From the NCBI RefSeq assembly GCF_024172185.1, contig NZ_JAMZEC010000001.1:1922001-1986000 (forward strand): a stretch of 64,000 nucleotides of DNA, read 5' to 3'. Under the pieces are notes generated by a model. That model saw only the letters and a list, made by a program, of their open reading frames with translations. It searched no databases and had not been told where the DNA came from. Source of the DNA: Nonomuraea roseoviolacea subsp. carminata. Lineage in GTDB: Bacteria; Actinomycetota; Actinomycetes; Streptosporangiales; Streptosporangiaceae. Of the stretch, positions 10,022-17,937 are shown in pieces. Positions within the stretch are counted from its first letter, which is position 1; every line of letters begins with the position of its first letter. The position numbers were made by a program, and so were the translations under genes.

Positions 10022-11524
10022 ATGCCGGTCTCCGCACAGGTCCTGCGCCACGCCGCCGACCGTCCGCGCCATCCGGCCGTCCGCGGCCGGTCGGGGGAGC
10101 TGAGCTACGCCGAGCTCGCCGCCCGGATCACCGGGGCGGCCCGGCGGCTGCCGGACCTCCTCGGCCGAGCGGCCCCACCCTCGCCGGACCTCCTCGGCCG
10201 AGCGGCCCCTCCCTCGCCCGACCTCCTCGGCCGAGCGGCCCCTCCCTCGCCGGACCCATCCGGCCTACCCGACCTGAAGGCAGGCCGGGGCGCGCTGGTC
10301 GCCGTCAGCCTCGACGACCCGGTCGAGATGCTCGTCGCGGTGCTGGCCGCCGACCTGGCCGGGGCCACGCCGCTGGTGTGCGACCCGTCCTGGGGTCCCG
10401 AGCGGCGCGCGCAGGTCATGCGGGCCGTCCCCGTGGACGCCCTCATCGACGCCCCTCTGTCCGCCCCGGCCGCCTCCCCGCCGCCCCCTCCCGGCGCCGG
10501 GGCTCCCGGCGACCCGGCGTGGGCCTGCTTCAGCTCCGGCAGCACCGGCCGGCCGCGCGCCGTGGTGCGCACCCGCGCGTCGTGGACGGCCTCCTTCCCG
10601 CACCTGAACCGCCTCGCGGGGATCGGGCCCGGCGACGTCGTCCTGATCCCCGGGCCGCTGGTGTCCTCCCTGTACGCCTTCGCCGCCATGCACACCCTGG
10701 CCACCGGCGCGACGGCCGTCCTGCCGGGCCGCTGGTCACCGGCCGACCTGGCCGCCGACCTGGCGGAGGCCACCGTCGTCCATCTCGTGCCGCACGGGCT
10801 GCCCGACGTGCTGGAGGCCCTGAGCCGGACCCCGAGCCCGCTGCGCACGGCCCTGATCGGCGGCGCGGCGCTGCCGGGCGGCGCGCGCGAGCGGGGGGCG
10901 GCGGCCGGCGTCCACGTCGTGTCCTACTACGGCGCCACCGAGCTGTCCTTCGTGGCCGCGGACGCCGACGGCGCCGGGCTGCGCCCGTTCCCCGAGGTCG
11001 AGATCGAGGTCCGCACCCAGCACGGGCAGGGCCTCGGCGAGGTCTGGGCCCGCTCCCCCTGGCTGTCCGAGGGCTACCTGGCCGGCGCGACCGGTCCGCT
11101 GCGCACCGACGACGCCGGCTGGATGACCGTCGGCGACCTGGCCGAGCCGTACCGGCCGGGCGAGGTGCTGCGCCTGCGCGGCCGCGGTGACGGCGCGATC
11201 CAGACGGGCGGCGCGACCGTGGTGCCGGAGGACGTCGAGGAGGTGCTGCGCGGCGTGCCCGGCGTGGGCGACCTCGTGGTCGTCGGCTCGCCCCACCCCT
11301 ATCTCGGGTCCGTGGTCACCGCCGTCCTGGAGACCCGCGACGCCGCCCCGCCGCCGCGGGCCAGGCTGGAGGCGGCGGCCCGCAGCGGCCTCGACACCGC
11401 CCAGCGGCCCCGCCGCTGGTACGCCGTCCCCGAACTGCCCCGCACCCCCACCGGCAAGCCCGCGCGCGGGCTGGTCGCCACCCGTCTCGCCGACGGCGAC
11501 CCCGGCCTGCGGCGGCTCGGCTGA
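10022..11524 (+). CDS. Acyl-CoA synthetase of the adenylate-forming family in the biotin operon
   Basis: The product has 500 residues. The ATP loop is CFSSGSTGRPRAVVR, with Arg where most relatives have Lys; YYGATELSF is motif A5, GWMTVGDLAE motif A7, and PTGKPARG near the C-terminus carries the catalytic Lys of motif A10. The enzyme should form an acyl-AMP and then an acyl-CoA, perhaps with pimelate or a related chain, but the substrate is not proven. Bacillus subtilis has the same neighbours, yhfT (ligase) and yhfS (thiolase) beside the bioY homologue yhfU, under BirA control. Residues 43-77 are a three-copy repeat insertion absent from usual family members. Confidence 0.85.
   Translation: MPVSAQVLRHAADRPRHPAVRGRSGELSYAELAARITGAARRLPDLLGRAAPPSPDLLGRAAPPSPDLLGRAAPPSPDPSGLPDLKAGRGALVAVSLDDPVEMLVAVLAADLAGATPLVCDPSWGPERRAQVMRAVPVDALIDAPLSAPAASPPPPPGAGAPGDPAWACFSSGSTGRPRAVVRTRASWTASFPHLNRLAGIGPGDVVLIPGPLVSSLYAFAAMHTLATGATAVLPGRWSPADLAADLAEATVVHLVPHGLPDVLEALSRTPSPLRTALIGGAALPGGARERGAAAGVHVVSYYGATELSFVAADADGAGLRPFPEVEIEVRTQHGQGLGEVWARSPWLSEGYLAGATGPLRTDDAGWMTVGDLAEPYRPGEVLRLRGRGDGAIQTGGATVVPEDVEEVLRGVPGVGDLVVVGSPHPYLGSVVTAVLETRDAAPPPRARLEAAARSGLDTAQRPRRWYAVPELPRTPTGKPARGLVATRLADGDPGLRRLG
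10151..10249. repeat. Three 33-bp tandem repeats inside the ligase gene
   Basis: Three near-identical 33-bp units begin at 10151, 10184 and 10217 and encode PDLLGRAAPPS each time. The unit length keeps the frame. The repeat lies between the N-terminal strand region and the first conserved core segment. Confidence 0.9.
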
Positions 11525-11525
11525 G

Positions 11526-12686
11526 ATGGCGACCGACACGCGCGACGCGCCGGTCGTCGTGGCCGCCCGCCGCACCGCCGTCGGCACCGCCGGGCACGCG
11601 TTCCGGAGCCTGACCGTCGACCGGCTGGCCGCCCCCGTCGTCGCGGCGGTCGCCGGTGACGTCGCCGGACTCGGCCTGCCGGTGGACGATGTGATCCTCG
11701 GCAACTGCATGGGCCCCGGCGGCAACGTCGCCCGCGTCTCCGCGCTGGCGGCGGGGCTGGGACACGGCGTCCCCGGCGTCACCGTCGACCGGCAGTGCGG
11801 CAGCGGCCTGGCCGCGATCCTGCTCGCCGGCCAGGCCGTGCGCGCCGGTGAGGCGGACCTGGTCGTCGCGGGCGGGGCGGAGAGCGCGTCCACCGCGCCG
11901 CTGCGGGCGCACCGCGGAGGAGGGGACGAGCCGCCCACGCCGTACGAGCGAGCCCCGTTCGCGCCGGCCGGACACCCCGACCCCGACATGGGCCCGGCGG
12001 CCGAGGCGCTCGCGGAAGCCCGCGGCGTGAGCCGCGAACGCCAGGACGCCTACGCCTGCCAGAGCCACGCCAAGGCGCTGGCCGCGCGCGACGCGGGCCG
12101 CTTCGCGCGGGAGATCGTCACCGTCGGCGGCCGGACGGACGACCAGCGGCCCCGCGCCCTGCGGACGGCGTCGCTGTCGCGGCTGCCCGCCGCGTTCGTC
12201 GCCGGGGGCACGGTGACCGCCGGCAACTCCTCCCCGATCAGCGACGGCGCCGCCGCGGTCGCCGTCGTCCCGGAACGGCTGCGGGCCGGACTGCCCGGGC
12301 TGCGGCTGCGGGCGGGCGCGGTCGTCGGCTGCGACCCGGCGCTGCCCGGATGGGGGCCGGTGCCGGCCGTCCGCCGCGTGCTCGAACGCGCCGGCGTGCA
12401 GCTCGGCCAGGTCGCGGCCGTGGAGATCGTGGAGGCGTTCGCGGCGCAGGTGCTGGCGGTGACCGACGCGCTCGGGCTCGACCCGCTGGACGGCGACCGG
12501 GATCGGGTGTGCGCCGACGGAGGTTCCCTGGCCCTCGGCCACCCCTGGGGTGCCAGCGGCGCGGTCGTGGTGACCAGGCTGTTCGGCCGGCTCGTACGGG
12601 CCGGCGCGCCCTCCGGGACGCTGGGGCTGGCGACGGCGGCGGTCGGCGGCGGCCTCGGGGTCGCCGCGCTGTTCGAGGTGGTGTGA
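11526..12686 (+). CDS. Thiolase-like protein with altered active site
   Basis: The product has 386 residues with the thiolase fold. The acylated nucleophile is intact (Cys91 in DRQCGSGLAA), as is His339 in LALGHPWGASGA. However, the NEAF motif reads IVEAFAAQ (Val302 instead of Asn) and the final CxGGG motif reads AAVGGGLG, with Ala372 replacing the second catalytic Cys that normally acts as the acid/base. Standard thiolytic or Claisen chemistry is therefore doubtful. An acyl-transfer or scaffold role with the adjacent ligase is more plausible. It starts 2 bases after the ligase stop and abuts bioM. Confidence 0.85.
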   Translation: MATDTRDAPVVVAARRTAVGTAGHAFRSLTVDRLAAPVVAAVAGDVAGLGLPVDDVILGNCMGPGGNVARVSALAAGLGHGVPGVTVDRQCGSGLAAILLAGQAVRAGEADLVVAGGAESASTAPLRAHRGGGDEPPTPYERAPFAPAGHPDPDMGPAAEALAEARGVSRERQDAYACQSHAKALAARDAGRFAREIVTVGGRTDDQRPRALRTASLSRLPAAFVAGGTVTAGNSSPISDGAAAVAVVPERLRAGLPGLRLRAGAVVGCDPALPGWGPVPAVRRVLERAGVQLGQVAAVEIVEAFAAQVLAVTDALGLDPLDGDRDRVCADGGSLALGHPWGASGAVVVTRLFGRLVRAGAPSGTLGLATAAVGGGLGVAALFEVV

Positions 12687-13361
12687 GTGATCGAGTTCTC
12701 CGACGTCCATGTCCGGCTCGGGCAGCGCGACGTGCTGTGCGGCGTCACGCTGTCGCTCACGGAACGACGCGTCGGCGTGATCGGCGCCAACGGCTCCGGC
12801 AAGAGCACCCTCGCCCGGCTGGTCAACGGGCTGGCCCTGCCGACCGCGGGCAGCGTGACGGTGCTCGGGCGCGACACCCGCAGGCACGGCGCCCGGATCA
12901 GGCGCGAGGTGGGCTTCGTCTTCACCGACCCGGACGCCCAGATCGTCATGCCGACCGTGGCCGAGGACGTGGCCTTCTCGCTGCGCCGCAAGGGGCTGCG
13001 GCCGGAGGAGGTGGAGCGGCGGGTGCGGGCCGTGCTCACCGAGAACGGCCTGGCCGAACACGCCGACCATCCCGCCCACCAGCTCTCCGGCGGCCAGAAG
13101 CAGCTCCTCGCCCTGTCCTCGGTCCTCGTACTGGAGCCGCGGATCCTGGTGATGGACGAGCCGACGACGCTGCTCGACCTGCGCCACTCCCGGCAGTTCG
13201 CGGGCGTCCTGCGCGGCCTGCCGCACCAGGTGGTGGTGGTCACCCACGACCTGGCGCTGCTGGAGGACTTCGACCGCGTCGTGGTGCTGGACGGGGGCCG
13301 CGTGGTCGCCGACGACGAGCCCGGCCCGGCGATCGGGCACTACCGCAAGCTGATGGCGTGA
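12687..13361 (+). CDS. bioM: ECF transporter ATPase BioM
   Basis: The product has 224 residues, starting with GTG directly after the thiolase stop. It has Walker A GANGSGKST, Q-loop FTDPDAQI, signature LSGGQKQ, Walker B ILVMDEP and switch His in VVVTHD. The FTDPDAQ(I) form and compact length are typical of EcfA/CbiO ATPases. As the only ATPase here it presumably forms a homodimer with BioN to drive BioY. The stop overlaps the start of bioN. Confidence 0.92.
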   Translation: MIEFSDVHVRLGQRDVLCGVTLSLTERRVGVIGANGSGKSTLARLVNGLALPTAGSVTVLGRDTRRHGARIRREVGFVFTDPDAQIVMPTVAEDVAFSLRRKGLRPEEVERRVRAVLTENGLAEHADHPAHQLSGGQKQLLALSSVLVLEPRILVMDEPTTLLDLRHSRQFAGVLRGLPHQVVVVTHDLALLEDFDRVVVLDGGRVVADDEPGPAIGHYRKLMA

Positions 13362-13963
13362 ACGGGCTCACCGGCGCCTACGTCCCGGGCCGGTCGCCGC
13401 TGCACCGCCTCGGCGCCGGCGCCAAGCTGCCGGCGCTGGCGCTGGCGTGCACGGGGCTCGTGCTCCTGGACTCCCCGGTCGCGCTGGGCGGGGCCGCGGT
13501 GGTCGTCGTCCTGCTGTACGCCGTGTCGGGCGTCGGCTGGGCGGCGGGCTGGGCGCAGGTGCGGCCCGTCCGCTGGTTCGCGGTCGCTCTGTTCGCCGTG
13601 CAGACGCTGTCGGCGAGCCTCCCTGTCGCGGTGACGTACACGCTGCGGATGGTGCTGGCCGTCGCCCTGGCGGGGCTGGTGACGCTCACCACCCGCACCG
13701 CCGCCATGATGGCCTGCCTGGAACGCTGCCTGGCGCCCGCGAGGCTCGTCGGCCTCGACCCGTTCCGGCTGTCGCTGCTGCTGTCGCTCACCGTGCGCAG
13801 CGTGCCGGTCGTCTCGGCGCTGGCGACGCGGGTCAGGGAGGCGCAGCGGGCCCGGGGGGTCGAGTGGAGCGTGCGGGCGTTCGCCGTGCCGCTGTTGATC
13901 GGTGTCCTTCGGCACGCCGACACGCTCGGCGAGGCGCTGCGCACGCGGGGCCTGGACGACTGA
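13358..13963 (+). CDS. bioN: ECF transporter coupling membrane protein BioN (EcfT)
   Basis: The GTG start overlaps the bioM stop (GTGA). The product has 201 residues with several membrane helices and a cytoplasmic coupling region with the two EcfT signatures REAQRARGVE (ARG) and ALRTRGLDD, which dock into the ATPase grooves. LHRLGAGAKL at the N-terminus is typical of the family. It completes the BioMNY biotin transporter. Confidence 0.92.
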   Translation: MNGLTGAYVPGRSPLHRLGAGAKLPALALACTGLVLLDSPVALGGAAVVVVLLYAVSGVGWAAGWAQVRPVRWFAVALFAVQTLSASLPVAVTYTLRMVLAVALAGLVTLTTRTAAMMACLERCLAPARLVGLDPFRLSLLLSLTVRSVPVVSALATRVREAQRARGVEWSVRAFAVPLLIGVLRHADTLGEALRTRGLDD

Positions 13964-14033
13964 CCGCCCGATCTTCCTGCTAGGCTGCCGGGGCGCTCTC
14001 GCTTCGAGACGAAGAACCAAGGAGGTGGAGACC

Positions 14034-14090
14034 ATGACCACGATGACTGTCATGCGCTTCCGCCTCGTTCCGAGGGCGCCGAGGGTCTGA
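14034..14090 (+). CDS. 18-residue leader peptide with a Met-Arg-Phe-Arg motif
   Basis: The ATG follows AAGGAGGTGGAG with ideal spacing and the frame encodes MTTMTVMRFRLVPRAPRV, then stops 36 bases before the GNAT gene. Such a strong ribosome site on a tiny open frame ahead of an acetyltransferase suggests a regulatory leader. Its MRFR core resembles the MRLR stalling motif (Arg-X-Arg) of ErmD-type leaders, where macrolides arrest the ribosome. A small hairpin AGCG-CGT-CGCT lies near 14097-14107, before the next ribosome site. TAGGCT at 13981-13986 may be the -10. Function as an antibiotic-sensing attenuator is inferred. Confidence 0.6.
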   Translation: MTTMTVMRFRLVPRAPRV

Positions 14091-14126
14091 ACGGGAGCGC
14101 GTCGCTACCTGTAAGGACTTTCTCGC

Positions 14127-15029
14127 ATGACCGATCTGGTGATCCGTCCCCTCGTGGCAGGGGAGGAATCTCTCTTCGACTCCTTGCCGGACCCCGGGCT
14201 GGTGGGCTTCGCCGCGTTCGGCGACACCTACACCGCCATGGCCGCCGCCGGCGAATACCGGCCGGAATGGTCGTGGGTGGCCCTGCGCGAGGGCAAGGTC
14301 GTCGCCCGTGCCGCCTGGTGGGCCGGGCCGGACGACGACAAGCCCATGGCGCTCGACTGGTTCGACTTCACCGACGCCGACGCGGCGGTCGAACTGCTGC
14401 GCACGGCGCCGCTGCGCGCCGAGTACTCCATGAAGCTGCCGAGGGGCTGGCGGGAGACCCCCGTGGTGCGCGAACAGGCGCAGGCCCGCATCGACGCGGC
14501 CGTGGCCGCGGGCATGTCCGTGCTCGTCGAGCGCTACCGGTACGAGTGGACGCCGGACTGCGGTGTGCCCGAGCGTCCGGGCCGGCTCGTGTTCCGTCCC
14601 GAACCCGACGACGAGGTGATCCTCGAGGTCTTCCGCCGCGTCGGCCAGGGCAGTCTCGACGCGCACACGCGCCGTACCACCGCCGAGTCCGGGCCGGACG
14701 CGGCCGCCCGGGAGGAGCTCGACCTGCTGCGCTGGCTGCCGAGCCCGCGCGAGTGGTGGCGGCTGGCCTACACGCCCGGCGGGGACCTCGTCGGGCTGAC
14801 CGTCCCCGCCGCCAACCACAGCGCCGCGATCGTCGGCTTCGTCGGCGTGGTGCCCGAGCACCGCGGCAACGGGTACGCCTACGACCTGCTCGTCGAGGCC
14901 ACGCATCTGCTGGTCGCCGAGGGGGTGGAGCGCATCGTGGCCGGCACGGACCAGCACAACCTGCCGATGGCCGCCACGTTCGCCAGGGCCGGCTACCCGA
15001 TCGCCCAGGAGCGCATCGACCTGATCTAG
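14127..15029 (+). CDS. GNAT family N-acetyltransferase
   Basis: The product has 300 residues, start preceded by GTAAGGA. The catalytic GNAT domain is at the C-terminus: IVGFVGVVPEHRGNGYAYDL is the acetyl-CoA loop (motif A), and QHNLPMAATFARAGY is the typical motif B. The N-terminal 150 residues resemble a degenerate second GNAT unit (VALREGKVVARAAWW), so this is probably a tandem GNAT as in mycothiol-synthase-like enzymes, although mycothiol synthase itself is not claimed. The upstream leader peptide hints at inducible expression and possibly drug modification. Confidence 0.82.
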   Translation: MTDLVIRPLVAGEESLFDSLPDPGLVGFAAFGDTYTAMAAAGEYRPEWSWVALREGKVVARAAWWAGPDDDKPMALDWFDFTDADAAVELLRTAPLRAEYSMKLPRGWRETPVVREQAQARIDAAVAAGMSVLVERYRYEWTPDCGVPERPGRLVFRPEPDDEVILEVFRRVGQGSLDAHTRRTTAESGPDAAAREELDLLRWLPSPREWWRLAYTPGGDLVGLTVPAANHSAAIVGFVGVVPEHRGNGYAYDLLVEATHLLVAEGVERIVAGTDQHNLPMAATFARAGYPIAQERIDLI

Positions 15030-15092
15030 GCCGAGGCTCCCGCTCCGGGCGAGGCCGCCGTGCGGCGCCCCGCCCGGAGCCCGAGGGACGGA

Positions 15093-15116
15093 CGTCATGC
15101 CCTTATGGGCATGACG
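15093..15116. promoter_or_regulatory. 24-bp palindromic operator before the ABC importer
   Basis: Perfect 10-bp arms, CGTCATGCCC and its complement, surround TTAT. It lies 110 bases upstream of the binding-protein start. The same core, CATGCCC-wTAT-GGrCATG, recurs at 20490-20507 before the catabolic genes, which marks it as a regulator site rather than a terminator. Confidence 0.7.
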
Positions 15117-15226
15117 TGGCAGCGAACACGCATTAGACGGGCATGTACCGACAGGCGCATCCTCGGCTGTACCAAGCGTCTTGCCGACTGGGGGAACAGG
15201 GCGACGCAGCCGATCTGGAGCACCTC

Positions 15227-16525
15227 ATGAATCGAAGACTGACAGGCCTGTCGGCCGCCATCACGGCATCGCTGATCCTCACCGGATGTTCCGGCTCCAG
15301 TGATCAGCCGAATGCGGCCCAGCCCGCGAAGAAGACACAGATCTATCTGGTCGACGGCAACACCACCCAGTACGGCGACGAGTTCAAGGCCGGCACGTTC
15401 GACGGCGTGAAGGGCGTCATCCCTGGCGGGAAGTCGACCGACGAGTTCCGCAAGCGGCTGCTGTCCGTCGCCCCTCGCCTCAAGGACTTCGCCTACGCGG
15501 TGGAGTCGTACGACTCGGTGATCGTGACGGCCCTCGCGGCGGAGGCTGCCAAGAGCGACGAGCCGAGGCGGATCGCCGCCAGGATGCGGGACGTCTCCAA
15601 CGGGCCGGGCGAGAAGTGCACCACCTTCGCGGCCTGCTCGACGTTGCTCAAGGACGGGGCGGAGATCGATTACGACGGGCTGAGCGGTCCGATCGATTTC
15701 AACAGGACCGGCAGCCCGTCGGCCGCCTCCGTCGGCATCTTCCAGTACGGCAAGGACAACACCTACCAGGCGGTCGGCTACGAGACGGGCAAGGTGTCCG
15801 CCGACCCCGCTCCCCTCCCGTCGCAGGAGATCAGCGGAGCGGGCGCATCCGGTGACGGGCGGCTGGTGTTCGGCTCGCTCCTGCCGCAGACCGGCGATCT
15901 GTCCTACCTGGGCCCGCCGATGACGGCCGGAGTCAAGGTGGCCGTCGCCGAGCTCAACGACCACGGCGGGGTCCTGGGCGAGGACGTCGAGCTCGTCGCC
16001 GGCGACTCCGGGGACGGAACGCCCAACATCGCGCCCCAGGAGACCGACAAACTCCTCGACCAGGACGTGGACGTCATCGTCGGCACGGCGTCGTCAAGCG
16101 TCTCCCTCAGCATCCTCAACAAGATCGTGAACGCGGGGGTCCTCAACATCTCGCCCTCGGTGACGTCCCCGGAGTTCGACACCTTCCCCGACAGGGGGCT
16201 CTTCTTCCGCCTGATGCAGTCGGACGCGCTCCAGGGCGGCGTGCTCGCCAACACGATGTCGAACGACGGCTACACCGACATCGCCATCCTGGTCCGGCAG
16301 GACGCCTGGGGACAGGGCCTCGCGGCCGGCATCAAGGCGACGTTCGAGGAGTCGGGAGGCAACGTCGTCGCCACCCGCTTCTACGCTCCGGACTCGGGCG
16401 GGTTCACCGCCGAGGTCAACGCCGTCAAGGCGACTGACCCGGACGCCATCGCCCTCGTCGGATTCGACGAGACCAAGAAGATCGTGCCTGAGCTGATCAA
16501 GGCCGGTCTCTGGATGGGTCAGTAG
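15227..16525 (+). CDS. Circularly permuted branched-chain-type ABC substrate-binding lipoprotein
   Basis: The product has 432 residues with the start at 15227 (GGAG upstream), giving a lipoprotein signal ending LILTGC with lipidated Cys21. The type I periplasmic-binding fold is complete but its two halves are swapped. Residues 37-200 (IYLVDGN, GVKGVIPGG, FAYAVESYDSVIVTALAA, DIDYDG-like EIDYDGLSGPIDFN) are normally the C-terminal half. Residues 209-432 (RLVFGSLLPQTGDLSYLGP, GTASSSVSLSILNKI, DAIALVGFDETKKIVPELI) are normally the N-terminal half. A linker of about 20 residues joins the old ends. It should capture the island's aromatic substrate for the following permeases; the ligand is inferred from context. 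Confidence 0.88.
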   Translation: MNRRLTGLSAAITASLILTGCSGSSDQPNAAQPAKKTQIYLVDGNTTQYGDEFKAGTFDGVKGVIPGGKSTDEFRKRLLSVAPRLKDFAYAVESYDSVIVTALAAEAAKSDEPRRIAARMRDVSNGPGEKCTTFAACSTLLKDGAEIDYDGLSGPIDFNRTGSPSAASVGIFQYGKDNTYQAVGYETGKVSADPAPLPSQEISGAGASGDGRLVFGSLLPQTGDLSYLGPPMTAGVKVAVAELNDHGGVLGEDVELVAGDSGDGTPNIAPQETDKLLDQDVDVIVGTASSSVSLSILNKIVNAGVLNISPSVTSPEFDTFPDRGLFFRLMQSDALQGGVLANTMSNDGYTDIAILVRQDAWGQGLAAGIKATFEESGGNVVATRFYAPDSGGFTAEVNAVKATDPDAIALVGFDETKKIVPELIKAGLWMGQ

Positions 16526-16606
16526 CACGACCCGCGATGCCGTGCGCCGGAGGCGACCCCCGGCGCACGGCACGGAATCCCTTTCTCACCAGCTCTTGGA
16601 GTTCTC

Positions 16607-17923
16607 GTGCGGTTGCGCCCTGCCCTCAGTCTCGCCCTGCTCGTCGCGGTCCTCGTCGGCGCCGCCCCTACGGCGGTCGCGACGGCCTCCATCGCCGGCC
16701 GGACCACGCTCGCCACCCGCGGCGACGACCCCGAGACCGTGAAGGTCACCGGCAAGCTGGTCAACCGCGATGACACGGGATCGACGCCGGTCGGTGGCGG
16801 CAGGGTGACGGTGACCGACGCCTCGGGCGCCGAGCACGTCGCCACCAGCCGGCCGGACGGCGGCTTCTCCGTCGAGGTGCCGTTCGAGGCCGGCCCCATC
16901 TCGATCAAGCTCGACGAGGGGTCGCTGCCGAGAGGCGTCACCCTGCGTGAAGGCAGCCGCAATCCGATCACCAGGACCATCTCCGGCACGCTTCCGCTGA
17001 CAGTCACGTTCGTTCTGGGCAAGGGCGACCGCCGGACGATGAGCTGGGCCGACCAGGTGCCGCAGAGCCTGTTCAACGGTCTCTACTTCGGCCTGATCAT
17101 CTCACTGGGCGCGCTGGGACTCTCACTGATCTTCGGCACCACCCGGCTGACGAACTTCGCGCACGGCGAGATGGTGACGTTCGGCGCCCTCGTGACGTAC
17201 GGGCTCAACGTGGCGGGGATCGACATCTGGCCGGCCGGCCTCCTCGCGGCGCTCCTGGCCGCCGTGTTCGGCTTCGCGCAGGACCGGTTCTTCTGGCGGC
17301 CGATCCGGCGGCGAGGTACCGGCGTCCTGGCCATGATGATCATCTCGATCGGCGTCCAGTTCATCCTCCGCAACGTCTACCAGTTCTTCACCGGCGGGCG
17401 GACCGAGACGTACCGCCAGTACACGACGCCGGAAGGGCACCAGCTCGGCCCGATCACGTACTCGGTCCGCGACGTGGTGTGCGTGGCGATCGCCCTGGTG
17501 CTGGTGCTGGGTGTGACGATCGCGCTCAAACGTACCCGCCTGGGGCGTGCAACCCGCGCGGTGGCCGACAACGCGGCGCTCGCCGCGACCACGGGCATCG
17601 ACGTGAACCGGGTGATCACGACCGTCTGGGCCGTAGGCGCGCTGCTCGCCGCGACGTGCGGCATGCTCCTCGGCTTCAGCCAGGCCGTGAAGTTCGATCT
17701 CGGCGCCCTCCAGCTCCTCGTGATGTTCGCGGCCATCACGGTGGGCGGGCTCGGATCCGTGTGGGGGGCCGTCCTCGGCAGCCTGCTCGTGGGCACCTTG
17801 ATCGAGATGTCGACGCTGGTGATCCCGTCCGAGCTGAAGATGGCCGCCGCACTGTTCCTGCTCGTCGGCGTACTCCTCTTCCGGCCGCAAGGACTCCTCG
17901 GGCGCGCCCAGCGCATCGGTTGA
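16607..17923 (+). CDS. LivH-type permease with N-terminal extracytoplasmic domain
   Basis: The product has 438 residues. Residues 1-26 form a signal sequence and residues 35-140 a beta-rich Ig or carboxypeptidase-regulatory-like domain (TGSTPVGGGRVTVTDASGA, then PDGGFSVEVPF). Residues 148-438 are a LivH permease with the signatures GLSLIFGTTRLTNFAHGEMV and GRATRAVADNAALAATTGI, ending LLFRPQGLLGRA. The fused outer domain could contact the binding protein. GTG start with GGAG 5 bases upstream. Confidence 0.9.
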   Translation: MRLRPALSLALLVAVLVGAAPTAVATASIAGRTTLATRGDDPETVKVTGKLVNRDDTGSTPVGGGRVTVTDASGAEHVATSRPDGGFSVEVPFEAGPISIKLDEGSLPRGVTLREGSRNPITRTISGTLPLTVTFVLGKGDRRTMSWADQVPQSLFNGLYFGLIISLGALGLSLIFGTTRLTNFAHGEMVTFGALVTYGLNVAGIDIWPAGLLAALLAAVFGFAQDRFFWRPIRRRGTGVLAMMIISIGVQFILRNVYQFFTGGRTETYRQYTTPEGHQLGPITYSVRDVVCVAIALVLVLGVTIALKRTRLGRATRAVADNAALAATTGIDVNRVITTVWAVGALLAATCGMLLGFSQAVKFDLGALQLLVMFAAITVGGLGSVWGAVLGSLLVGTLIEMSTLVIPSELKMAAALFLLVGVLLFRPQGLLGRAQRIG

Positions 17924-17937
17924 TCGAGAGGAACGAC

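Noticed and set aside
15093..15116. Palindrome considered as a terminator of the GNAT gene
   Set aside because: It lies 64 bases after the stop, has no U-tract, and its core recurs in another promoter region, so an operator is a better reading.
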